Shown here piece after piece: positions 23,447 through 31,070 of a stretch of DNA of 32,462 nt. The stretch is from Planctomycetaceae bacterium (GTDB taxonomy: Bacteria; Planctomycetota; Planctomycetia; Planctomycetales; Planctomycetaceae). Position numbers and translations under genes: made by a program. The stretch is taken from positions 1-32,462 of the forward strand of contig JAJDEJ010000077.1 in NCBI GenBank assembly GCA_029259815.1. The letters run 5' to 3'. Position 1 is the stretch's first letter. Every line of letters starts with the position of its first letter. Under the pieces are notes generated by a model that saw only the letters and a list, made by a program, of their open reading frames with translations, did not search any database and was not told the DNA's origin.

Positions 23447-25422
23447 TCGCTGCCGCGCAGCCCTTCGAGTCGACTGATGGCCTCCGGCTGTTGCAGATAG
23501 CGAGGAAAGACAGGGGCGGGCTTGAGCACCTGACGGAATTGAAGTTCCTTGATGATTGGAATGTGCTCGACGGCCATCTTGCCCACGAGCAGCGGCTTCA
23601 AGTCGCCGCCTTTCTTGACGTACTTGAGGATGGCCACAAGCCCTCGCAAGTAAACCGCGTCTTTGGTGAGCCCGCCACCGCGATAGATGCGCATCGTGAT
23701 GTTATAGGCCGCACGTTGGTTGAAATCATAATCTCGGTCGAGCGTCCGAAACGTGTCGACAAAGGAGGCTCCATCCGTCAAATGCCTGACGGCCACCACG
23801 CGAGCGGCAAGTTGTCTCATTCGGCTGCGATTCAAGCCGCCAACCAGGTACTCAGAAAGAACCGCGAGACCTTCTTGAAGCTCTTCATAGCCAGCCAGCC
23901 CCGAATAGAGCTGCTGAAATGGTTGCATGCGACCGTTGTAGTAGGTCAGCAAGTGAGTGCCGACCTCGTGTGAGAGCAGCGCCTCGACTCGCGATTCGGG
24001 CAAGCTGAGATCCGAGTTGATCAGTAACTTCCCGCGCGAGACGATTAGGCCGCTGACGTCGTCAGCCACCTGGACTTTCCCTTTGAAATCGGGGCACATT
24101 TGACGATAGAAATCGCACTCCGCCTCAGCACGTTTCGCAAAGGCTGCTGCAGAAACGTCCGCTCCCCTTTTTCCACGACGTACGTGTGGTGCGTGGTTCA
24201 GTAAATCTTTCGCCAGGCCAAGCAGGTCGTCCTTCACGCCGCCGAACAACTGTAAACTCTCGGGCAGGAATCGCGGCGTATCACGATCTCGCAGCATGGT
24301 CAGCTTCAACTCCAGCTCTTCCTGTTTCTCCAGAAAGAGCCGCTGAAGGGCCGGATCCTCAGCTCGCTCGATCGGGATTTTGTAGAGTTCTCGTTTCAGC
24401 ACTGTGGGGTCGACAGGCAGAGGCCGGTAATGAAACTCCGGCACACGCTCGAATCGTTCACGCTGAAATTGCTTCCAAGCGTCGTTCGGATTGACGGGAG
24501 TCAGTTGCAAGAGGTAGTCGAACTGGTTGCTGACTGCTGCCAATTGTCGATCGATGTCCCACACAGCTTTGACAACTGCCCTTCGGCCCAACGCATGGTA
24601 GTGAGGCGGACGATGTATCGTTTGCGAGCGGGCGAATTCAAAGTAGGTTTGTCGCAGTGCCAAACTCAGACTGTGCTGCAGCGAACGGGCCAGCAGCGGG
24701 AACTCGTTCGTCGAGTTGGGCTTGCGATAGACGGGCGGCATCGCGAGACCAATGAACGAACATCCAATGTCACGGGCTTCTGACTTGGTCATCAGCGGCC
24801 CCATGTCCGGCGGGTAACACTTCCCGTCGCGAACGACGTCGACCTCGACCCCGTGTTTGAGCACTTTGACTTTTGTCAGCCGCTTTTCCAGTGCTTCGAC
24901 GGTGCGTGCAATGCCGGTCGCCTCTGCATGGATCGAGAAGGATGGCAACACCGTCGGAACTGCCGGATCATTCGCCTTCCCGCCGTCCGGGGTGGCCCAG
25001 ATCTCGACAATCAGGAACGCACCAAACTCGGCCGTTAGCGTGTGGGCAATTTCCTTCACCAGATGAGAGACGCTCTTGTGGAATTGGGGTGCCCCCGGAG
25101 CAATCAGGTATGACGCTTCCCCCTTTACAAGTCGTTCAGTTCCCGCATCCTCGTACTCGGGCGGCTGCCGATAGACGCATAAGAAGGGTAACTGACGGTC
25201 GATATGCAATCGACCCTTGGCAGGGAGCGTTCGACGAACGCGCTGATTACGCGACAGCCGATCACAGACCGCGTCGATCAATGACGCCGTTATCTCAGTT
25301 TTCGACTTCGCGGGAGATTTTCGAGTGCTTGTCTTTTTTTTTGCCGCCATGTTCCCATTGTAACGAAGTGCAGTGTCAGCAGCAGTTGGCTTGTTGGCGA
25401 CTGCTTCAATTGAGGCTTGCAC
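23416..25422 (-). CDS. DUF1704 (QEGLA-motif) HEXXXH putative metallopeptidase, first copy
   Basis: The 668-residue protein starts at GTG 25422, with AAGGG 7-8 nt upstream and only 2 nt after the preceding gene's stop; an ATG at 25350 is an alternative but has no well-placed SD. A Lys/Ser-rich N-terminal tail (AAKKKTSTRKSPAKSK) precedes the domain. The zinc motif is 'LLSHEVGTHLLTYYNG' (H485-E486...H490), with 'GYEELQEGLAVLSEYLVGGL' (Q516-E517) after it. The two copies align along their whole length, including GRLHIDRQLPFLCVYR near the start and GLTKDAVYLRGLxAxLxYVxxGG near the end. Roughly 40-45% of positions look identical by eye, so this duplication is older than that of the ATP-grasp pair. 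The likely activity is zinc peptidase or carboxypeptidase acting on an amide-linked tag. Confidence 0.87.
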   Translation of the reverse strand: MQASIEAVANKPTAADTALRYNGNMAAKKKTSTRKSPAKSKTEITASLIDAVCDRLSRNQRVRRTLPAKGRLHIDRQLPFLCVYRQPPEYEDAGTERLVKGEASYLIAPGAPQFHKSVSHLVKEIAHTLTAEFGAFLIVEIWATPDGGKANDPAVPTVLPSFSIHAEATGIARTVEALEKRLTKVKVLKHGVEVDVVRDGKCYPPDMGPLMTKSEARDIGCSFIGLAMPPVYRKPNSTNEFPLLARSLQHSLSLALRQTYFEFARSQTIHRPPHYHALGRRAVVKAVWDIDRQLAAVSNQFDYLLQLTPVNPNDAWKQFQRERFERVPEFHYRPLPVDPTVLKRELYKIPIERAEDPALQRLFLEKQEELELKLTMLRDRDTPRFLPESLQLFGGVKDDLLGLAKDLLNHAPHVRRGKRGADVSAAAFAKRAEAECDFYRQMCPDFKGKVQVADDVSGLIVSRGKLLINSDLSLPESRVEALLSHEVGTHLLTYYNGRMQPFQQLYSGLAGYEELQEGLAVLSEYLVGGLNRSRMRQLAARVVAVRHLTDGASFVDTFRTLDRDYDFNQRAAYNITMRIYRGGGLTKDAVYLRGLVAILKYVKKGGDLKPLLVGKMAVEHIPIIKELQFRQVLKPAPVFPRYLQQPEAISRLEGLRGSDCSLQDLVLT

Positions 25423-25424
25423 GT

Positions 25425-26225
25425 TCAGGCCCTTTTGAGTGCTTCTAACACGGCGGGAGCGGTGAACTTCAGTGCTTCACCGATGGCGGCAACATGGTCC
25501 GCGTGCGGCTGGCCAGTCCACTCGTCCATGAAGAATTTTTTGAACTCGATAGCGATGGCGACTCCAGTGTCGGGGTAGTTTTCGTGAATCCACCTCGGCC
25601 AGTTGCCACCCTGAAACTTCACATTCTCTCGCACGTCGAGTTTGCCTCCGGGGTAGTCGAACGATCGCAATGTGTCGATCAACGAATCAACCACTCCGCC
25701 CCAACGCTTGCGGTTCATCGTCCCTGTGCCGATGTTGACTTGCGGGTTGCCTTCCGGATCTGCTGCAGGGCCATCAATGCCATCGCGGCGATGGTTATAA
25801 GAGTGCAAGTCAAACACGACGAAGTGACCGTGCTGTTCCGAGAGTTCGTTGAACAACTCCCGCATGGCGCTGTAGAAGGCATCATACTCCGCCAGTGATC
25901 GCTCAAACATTTCCGTCGGCGGCTCGTCCTTCCAAACCGTCAGGCCCCAGGCATCCTCCGGGGTGCGGTACACGGCTTTGTCACGCGGGCGGTTCAAATC
26001 AACTTCGAACCGCGACCGTAGACCAACAACACGTGTTGGAGCCGCCTGAGCCCAATCGCCGGTGAACGGATCTTCCTCGCGTAACCGCCCAGCATCGTTT
26101 AACGCCAAGTGCTTCGCGACTTCGTCACGCACCTCATGTCCATCGTGAACTGCCGTGGCGACCAGAGGGCCAGAGCCCACGTGCAAACGCCAAACTTGCT
26201 CCGTCGTGCCGGTGTTGTGTTCCAT
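25425..26225 (-). CDS. N-formylglutamate amidohydrolase-family protein
   Basis: The 266-residue protein starts at ATG 26225, with AAGG about 7-10 nt upstream. Family blocks are VHDGHEVRDEV (metal-binding His), 'RSRFEVDLNRPRDKAVY', 'FVVFDLHSYNHRR', and near the end 'GVAIAIEFKKFFMDEWTG'. The family name comes from HutG, which releases formate from N-formylglutamate in histidine degradation. I see no other hut gene here, and the gene heads an operon of DUF1704 and ATP-grasp proteins. A zinc-dependent hydrolysis of some N-acyl or gamma-linked glutamate-like product is therefore more likely than histidine breakdown. It is cytosolic. The stop lies 2 nt before the GTG of the next gene. Confidence 0.88.
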   Translation of the reverse strand: MEHNTGTTEQVWRLHVGSGPLVATAVHDGHEVRDEVAKHLALNDAGRLREEDPFTGDWAQAAPTRVVGLRSRFEVDLNRPRDKAVYRTPEDAWGLTVWKDEPPTEMFERSLAEYDAFYSAMRELFNELSEQHGHFVVFDLHSYNHRRDGIDGPAADPEGNPQVNIGTGTMNRKRWGGVVDSLIDTLRSFDYPGGKLDVRENVKFQGGNWPRWIHENYPDTGVAIAIEFKKFFMDEWTGQPHADHVAAIGEALKFTAPAVLEALKRA

Positions 26226-26293
26226 CCTCTGACCTTTTTTTGTGAGGGCAACTCGAATGTCGGTTCTCGATTGAGTGACCCGCTAGGGTTACT

Positions 26294-26308
26294 GCAATCG
26301 CTATGCCA
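26294..26308 (-). promoter_or_regulatory. Sigma-54-like -24/-12 promoter for the six-gene operon
   Basis: On the minus strand TGGC (26308-26305), seven bases, then TTGC (26297-26294) followed by A gives the -24/-12 spacing of sigma-54 promoters. Transcription would start near 26283, leaving a leader of roughly 58 nt to the ATG at 26225. The 8-base core is expected about once by chance in this window on both strands, so position is the main support. Confidence 0.45.
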
Positions 26309-26400
26309 TGGCGAGGCTCTGGTTGGCATGTTTGGTTAAGTGCTTGAAGCGATTGACTTAAGAGACGGTTGGCGATATTCACAGTTCGGCAGATTGAATT

Positions 26401-26436
26401 TCGTCGCCGATAATTTCGGCTGCAAATTGCCGACGA
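26401..26436. promoter_or_regulatory. Palindromic half-site cluster, possible activator-binding site
   Basis: GCCGA (26406-26410), TCGGC (26416-26420) and GCCGA (26429-26433) alternate in orientation inside outer arms TCGTCG (26401-26406) and CGACGA (26431-26436). It lies about 120-150 bp upstream of the predicted sigma-54 start, where enhancer-binding proteins normally dock. The rest of the 26226-26752 gap shows no gene. Confidence 0.35.
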
Positions 26437-26699
26437 CAATCTCAATCACTTCTCTCGTCCAAGATGGACCCTCTTTTGTTTGGCTCTGGTGATCGGGTGA
26501 CGATACAGACGTAACGCGTACACATTGTGCTGATCGTCAAAAGCGTCGGTGGCATGGACCTCCAATCTTAGTTAGCTCCCCGAATCGACCGCTCTCTTCG
26601 AAGTCGTCGCTGTATCGACCTCATTTTTTGATCGGGCACATTCGCGAAGAAAAGCGGGCCTTCGAGACTTGGTACCTGTCACACCAATTCATGCGAAGG

Positions 26700-26705
26700 T
26701 ATAAT
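26700..26705 (+). promoter_or_regulatory. TATAAT -10-like hexamer before the DHH gene
   Basis: A perfect TATAAT sits 48 nt before the ATG at 26753 and 6 nt before the alternative ATG at 26711. If it is used, transcription begins near 26712, which would make 26753 the real start codon. No good -35 hexamer is evident. Confidence 0.3.
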
Positions 26706-26752
26706 GTTCGATGCGCTTGTCACATTCCCCCCCAAGAAGATCAATACACGTT

Positions 26753-27814
26753 ATGGTAGCTGCGACCGATTTGCAGACCACTCCCTCAGACAGGTTGCTC
26801 GAAGTTCTGGAGGATTATGAGCGAGTGCTCGTCGTCATGCACGACAATCCTGATCCCGATGCCATCGCAACGGGCTGGGCGATCTCATGCATGATCGAAG
26901 AACGGCTGGGCAAACCGGTCCGGCTCATCGGCGGCGGTGCGATCGTTCGAGCCGAGAACAAGCACATGGTGGAGCTGCTTTCACCTCCCATCGAATTGGT
27001 CACGGATATTGACGTCGTCAATACCACGGCAACGATCCTGGTGGACTGTGACATTGGCACAACAAACCAACTCGCCACACGGTCAGGCATTGTTCCAATT
27101 GGGGTGATCGACCATCACTTAAACGACAGCGATCCATGTGAACTTCGGTTTAAAGACGTGCGCACAGATGCGGCAGCGTCGGCCAGCATCGCAGCCGGTT
27201 ATCTGCGCGAACAGAAAATTGAACCGGGGATGAAGCTGGCGACGGCAATTCTCTACGCGATTCGGACCGAAACGTGCGGTGCTGAAACAGAGCATTCCCC
27301 GCTGGACCGCTCAGTCGTGAAATGGTTGACGGCGTTTGCCGACCCGGAATTGCTGGCAGAGATCGAGAATGCACCTCTCGAACGTGCCTACTTCGGCGAC
27401 GTGGTCTTAGCAATACAGCGGACATTTGTGTATGACGACGCTGCACTCTGCTTTCTGCCGAGGGCATCAGGAGCAGAAATCGTTGGTGAGATGGCAGACT
27501 TACTCGCCCGCTGTCGAGGCGTTGGCCGAGTGCTTTGTGCGGCGATCATTGATGGTGACTTGCTCTTATCGGCGCGGACCGAACGTGGTTCCGGCAACGC
27601 TGCCGAACTCTTGCAGGCGACGCTCGTCGGGCTTGGTGGATGTGGTGGTCATGCTCACCGTGCCGGCGGTAAGATCCCTCATGTCGGGCAGGGACAGAAG
27701 ATTTCGGAGGACCTGCATGAGGAGATTCGCAGTCGCTGGTTGAAAGCCTGTCATGTCGACCGCAAGCGCGGCACGAGGTTGGTCGCTCGCCATGAGATCG
27801 TTGAGAATCTCTAA
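26753..27814 (+). CDS. DHH/DHHA1-family phosphoesterase (NrnA-like)
   Basis: The chosen start gives MVAATDLQTTPSDRLLEVLEDYERVLVVMHDNPDPDAIATGWA; the frame is open to an ATG at 26711. Residues are typical of the DHH superfamily: HDNPDPDA (motif I metal ligands), ILVDCDIG (motif II), GVIDHHLND (DHH motif III), TAILYAIRTET (motif IV) and a C-terminal DHHA1 domain with the 'GGCGGHAHRAGGKI' substrate-binding glycine/His block. The length of 353 residues fits NrnA/RecJ-like phosphoesterases, which degrade nanoRNA, pAp or cyclic dinucleotides using Mn2+. Which substrate applies cannot be told from the sequence. It diverges from the amidohydrolase operon and has no cotranscribed partner. SD signals are weak for both starts. 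Confidence 0.88.
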   Translation: MVAATDLQTTPSDRLLEVLEDYERVLVVMHDNPDPDAIATGWAISCMIEERLGKPVRLIGGGAIVRAENKHMVELLSPPIELVTDIDVVNTTATILVDCDIGTTNQLATRSGIVPIGVIDHHLNDSDPCELRFKDVRTDAAASASIAAGYLREQKIEPGMKLATAILYAIRTETCGAETEHSPLDRSVVKWLTAFADPELLAEIENAPLERAYFGDVVLAIQRTFVYDDAALCFLPRASGAEIVGEMADLLARCRGVGRVLCAAIIDGDLLLSARTERGSGNAAELLQATLVGLGGCGGHAHRAGGKIPHVGQGQKISEDLHEEIRSRWLKACHVDRKRGTRLVARHEIVENL

Positions 27815-27889
27815 GTCGGCCAGCTTCTGAAACTGTCAGGAATCGAGGGCTGGTGACCCGCTGTCTTACTGCCGTCTACGCCAACGCTC

Positions 27890-29248
27890 TCACAAGGGTG
27901 CCTGTCTCGAATTGCTCGGCACTTTGCTTTCTTTCGACACCGATTCGGGTAACGTCACTCGGATGCGCGTGGCTCGGACACCTTCGACTTCGATGACCTC
28001 GGCCACCGAATCATCGATCTGCACCTGATCGCCCACTTGGAGCACGCGACCGCTCCGTTGCAGGAGGGCTCCTGCAAATGTGTCGACATCAACTGCATCC
28101 AGTTCCCAGTCGAACTTTCTTTCGACCACGCCCACCGGAACGCTGCCTTGCACGATGAATCTGCGATCTCCGTCCGGCGTGATGTCCGGGGTCTCGGTGT
28201 CGAATTCATCGTCAACAGGACCAATGATCTGCTCCAACACATTCTCCAGTGTGACAATTCCGACGACCGTTCCGTGCTCATCGACAACCATCGCCATCAG
28301 TTGGTGAGTCTTCTGGAAATGCTTGAGCAACTGACTGATCGGAATCGTTTCCGGGACGTGATGCGGTTCGCGGGCAAGCTGCCGGAGATCGATCTTTGAA
28401 TCCGCCTCGACACCAATCAGATCCTTGATGTGAATGATGCCGATCACATTCTCCAGGGAATCATCGCACAGTGGATACCGTGTGTGTTGGGATTTTTGCA
28501 CGACCGCCAGGCAATCAGCGAGCGACTGGTCGACGTCAAAGAACACGGCTTCACTGCGAGGCACCATGACCCGGCGACAGATCATATCGTCGAACTCAAA
28601 GACCGCATGGATCAGCCGTTGTTCGTTTCGTGTCAGTTCCCCGTGGCCATGTGCTTGCTTGATGAGGGCTCGAATCTCCGTCTCCGTGTGCGGAGTATCA
28701 TGCTCGGTTGCACCTTCGATCCCCACGAGCCGCAGCAACATCGATGTGGAGTAGCTCAGTGCGATCAAGAACGGGTAGAAGAGGATGTAAAGCACTTTCA
28801 GAGGCAAGGCGCACCACAGAATCACGATCTCCGGACGACGAATCGCGTAAATCTTCGGTGCCTGCTCGCCGATCACCAGATGCAGCGTGGTGATGACGGT
28901 GAAGGCTACAATGAATCCCGTTGTCTGTACTACGGCTGATGACGTCACCCCCACGGCTTGCAACAGGGGTTCCACCAGCTTGGCAAACGCAGGCTCTCCG
29001 ACCCAACCCAAGGCGAGCGAAGCCATCGTAATCCCGAGTTGGCACGCAGACAACGACCCGTCCAATCGATCACCGAGCCAACGGGCGGTTCCAGAGAACG
29101 GACGGCCCTGTTTGACCAGTTCATCAAGCTGACCTCCGCGGACTTTCACCAGCGCGAACTCGGCGGCCACGAAAAAGCCGTTGAGGAGTACCAGGACAAT
29201 GGCAACCGTCAGGTAGCCAGTCGTCAGTTGCCAGTCGTCCATCATCAT
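27890..29248 (-). CDS. CNNM/CorC-type (DUF21 plus CBS pair) membrane protein
   Basis: The 452-residue protein has a DUF21 (CNNM transmembrane) domain in about 1-190: 'LLNGFFVAAEFALVKVR', 'SACQLGITMASLALGWVGEPAFAKLVEPLL' and 'TLHLVIGEQAPKIYAIRRPE' are conserved. Two CBS domains follow (about 205-335; VMVPRSEAVFFDVDQSL and VVDEHGTVVGIVTLENVLEQIIG), then a CorC_HlyC transporter-associated domain ('FIVQGSVPVGVVERKFDWELDAVDVDTFAG'). Relatives export or regulate Mg2+/Co2+, although the older label is hemolysin. Its ATG overlaps the stop of the sigma-54 activator gene (ATGA at 29245-29248), so both are translated from one transcript. The nearby CorA gene strengthens a Mg2+ homeostasis role. Confidence 0.9.
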   Translation of the reverse strand: MMMDDWQLTTGYLTVAIVLVLLNGFFVAAEFALVKVRGGQLDELVKQGRPFSGTARWLGDRLDGSLSACQLGITMASLALGWVGEPAFAKLVEPLLQAVGVTSSAVVQTTGFIVAFTVITTLHLVIGEQAPKIYAIRRPEIVILWCALPLKVLYILFYPFLIALSYSTSMLLRLVGIEGATEHDTPHTETEIRALIKQAHGHGELTRNEQRLIHAVFEFDDMICRRVMVPRSEAVFFDVDQSLADCLAVVQKSQHTRYPLCDDSLENVIGIIHIKDLIGVEADSKIDLRQLAREPHHVPETIPISQLLKHFQKTHQLMAMVVDEHGTVVGIVTLENVLEQIIGPVDDEFDTETPDITPDGDRRFIVQGSVPVGVVERKFDWELDAVDVDTFAGALLQRSGRVLQVGDQVQIDDSVAEVIEVEGVRATRIRVTLPESVSKESKVPSNSRQAPL

Positions 29249-30678
29249 TCCCCGGAGGCTTTGAAGTGTTCTTTTTTCAGACCGTGGCGTTTCATGACAT
29301 CATACAATGATCTCGGGTTGATGCCGCTGTACCGCGCGGTTTCATCGACGTTGCCATTGGTCTTGTCGAGTTGATGAACGAAATAGGCTTGTTCACAGGA
29401 ACGGACGACAACATCACGCACATCCTTCCAGGGACATGACTGCCACTCCCCGTCGAACAATTCATCCAGGACCGACGAGGAGTTCGCCTCAGTCAGGGAT
29501 CGCGGCATAGGCACGATCGTGCGCGGCAGGTCATTGAGGGTCACCTGGTTGCCTTCGCACAACAGGACGCTTCGCTCGACAACATTGATCAGCTCTCTGA
29601 TATTGCCCGGCCAGGCGTATTCCACCAAGGCTTGCATCGCTTCGTCAGAAAAGGACGAGATGGAACGATTGAGCCGAGTGCGGAAGTCAGCCAAGTATCG
29701 ATCGGCCAGTTTAGAGATGTCCTCTGGATGCTGACGCAGTGGCGGAACGTCCAAGGTAACGACGCTCAGCCGATAGTACAGGTCACGACGAAACCGATCG
29801 GTCTTCGTCTCCTCGTGTAAGTCGCGATTCGTTGCGGCCATGACGCGGACGTTGACAGGCATGGGCGTTTCGCTGCCGAGCCGTTGGATCGTTCGGTCCT
29901 GCAGCACTCGCAGCAGTTTGACCTGAACATGTTTGGGTAACTCACCGATCTCGTCGAGGAAAATTGTTCCGCCGTGGGCCAGCTCGAAACATCCCCGCCG
30001 CGCGCTGACGGCACCGGTAAACGCCCCTTTTTCGTAGCCGAAGAGTTCCCCTTCAAGCAGCGATTCCGGGAACGCTGAGAGTATCACGGGAATGAAGGGG
30101 CTGGCTGATCGCGGACTGGCCGCATGGATGGCACGTGCAAGACGCTCTTTGCCGACACCCGTCTCTCCCTGGATGAGCAGAGAACTATCCGGCTCCACCA
30201 CCCGTTTGACGATGTGGAGAAACGAACGCATCGTGGTGCTCACCGAAGCGAAGTCACTCAAGCTTGCTTGTGGAGTGTCGATTTCATGTTGCAGACGTTC
30301 GATACTTGTCTTTCTCTGGCGAGTCACGAACGCATTGAATGCATTTCGAAGCGTCGTATCGTCGAGAGACGTATTCAGCACGGCTGTACAGCCGGCAATC
30401 AACAAGCGAGCTCGCTCCTCCGCGTTCTCGGTCTCGGTGACAACGATCACTTCGGGGCGCTCCGGCAGCGCTTGAATCGTCTCGACGGTGCTTTCGATCG
30501 GATCGGGTAACGATGAACGCCCAATGATGACCAGGTCCGTCGGGAAAGCCTTCACGCGATCCCACAAGACCGCCTTTTGAGGAGCCGTGGCAACTGCCGT
30601 TTCCAGTGGCTCAAAAATCCGATCAAGGCGTCGCTCGAAAGCCGAGTCGTCAACGATCAACAAGATTCGGACGAGAAT
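29245..30678 (-). CDS. Sigma-54-dependent transcriptional activator with degenerate receiver domain
   Basis: Numbering is from an inferred ATT start at 30678 (TTG at 30663 is the alternative). Residues 1-120 have a CheY-like fold (RILLIVDDS) but Gly53 stands where the phosphoacceptor Asp should be (DLVIIG), so control by phosphotransfer is unlikely. The AAA+ domain is complete: Walker A GETGVGKE (171-178), GAFTGA (218-223) for sigma-54 contact, Walker [12 protein letters not shown] (236-246), ATNRDL, and [16 protein letters not shown] Fis-type helix-turn-helix lies at the C-terminus ([22 protein letters not shown]). The gene is cotranscribed with the CNNM protein and divergent from CorA. Two sigma-54-like sites in the window (26294-26308 and 30843-30858) are candidate targets. 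Confidence 0.9.
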   Translation of the reverse strand: MLVRILLIVDDSAFERRLDRIFEPLETAVATAPQKAVLWDRVKAFPTDLVIIGRSSLPDPIESTVETIQALPERPEVIVVTETENAEERARLLIAGCTAVLNTSLDDTTLRNAFNAFVTRQRKTSIERLQHEIDTPQASLSDFASVSTTMRSFLHIVKRVVEPDSSLLIQGETGVGKERLARAIHAASPRSASPFIPVILSAFPESLLEGELFGYEKGAFTGAVSARRGCFELAHGGTIFLDEIGELPKHVQVKLLRVLQDRTIQRLGSETPMPVNVRVMAATNRDLHEETKTDRFRRDLYYRLSVVTLDVPPLRQHPEDISKLADRYLADFRTRLNRSISSFSDEAMQALVEYAWPGNIRELINVVERSVLLCEGNQVTLNDLPRTIVPMPRSLTEANSSSVLDELFDGEWQSCPWKDVRDVVVRSCEQAYFVHQLDKTNGNVDETARYSGINPRSLYDVMKRHGLKKEHFKASGE

Positions 30679-30682
30679 GATT

Positions 30683-30689
30683 TCACCTC
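30683..30689 (-). promoter_or_regulatory. Strong ribosome-binding site pointing to an ATT start codon
   Basis: GAGGTGA on the minus strand lies 4 nt from ATT at 30678-30676 (7 nt counted from GAGG), an ideal position. It is about 19 nt away from the first TTG. Starting at ATT adds five residues (I/M-LVRI) that complete the first strand of the receiver fold. Confidence 0.5.
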
Positions 30690-31070
30690 AAAACTCAATC
30701 GGCAGATATCCCCAACATCAGGGGTTGGCATCCGATCATATCGGCAAGTCCCTGCGAATGACACCCACTCCTATTGACGAATAATACGTGTAAGTCGAAT
30801 TCATACAATAGTTTGCTGTCCACAGAGAACTTCATTGGTCTTGGGCACGCTGATTGCTTCATCGCCTTCTCGTAACATGAATTTCGTGCTTTGGAGTTGG
30901 CTGCTATCGTTCTGAAGATCATGTGCGATGAGTACCACTCTCTTCGGATATGCCCCGGCAACGTCTACTTTGCGTGGATATCAAATGCCAACTGAGCAAG
31001 GAATGAGCGGTCGGCGTCCAGTTGACGATTCCTCGACCGTACGAATTTCCTCAACAAGGAGATGTAAAAT
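30690..31070. other. Divergent control region between the activator gene and corA
   Basis: No supported gene is visible in these ~380 bp. A short minus-strand frame (30695-30961) looks random. The region holds the sigma-54-type site at 30843-30858 and a long (~200 nt) predicted leader before corA, including a 12-residue frame beginning ATGAATTTCG at 30878. A long leader before a Mg2+ channel gene could carry a metal-sensing structure; I could not fold one convincingly. Confidence 0.4.
30843..30858 (+). promoter_or_regulatory. Sigma-54 promoter upstream of corA
   Basis: GGGCACG (30843-30849), four bases, then TTGC (30854-30857) followed by T. This matches the TGGCACG-N4-TTGC consensus at all but the first base and has the correct -24/-12 spacing. 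GGCACG-N4-TTGC is expected well under once by chance in this window. The start point would be near 30869, 200 nt before the corA ATG. Confidence 0.6.

Noticed and set aside
30695-30961. 88-residue minus-strand frame upstream of the sigma-54 activator
   Set aside because: No ribosome site, no recognisable pattern, and it overlaps the predicted corA promoter region.
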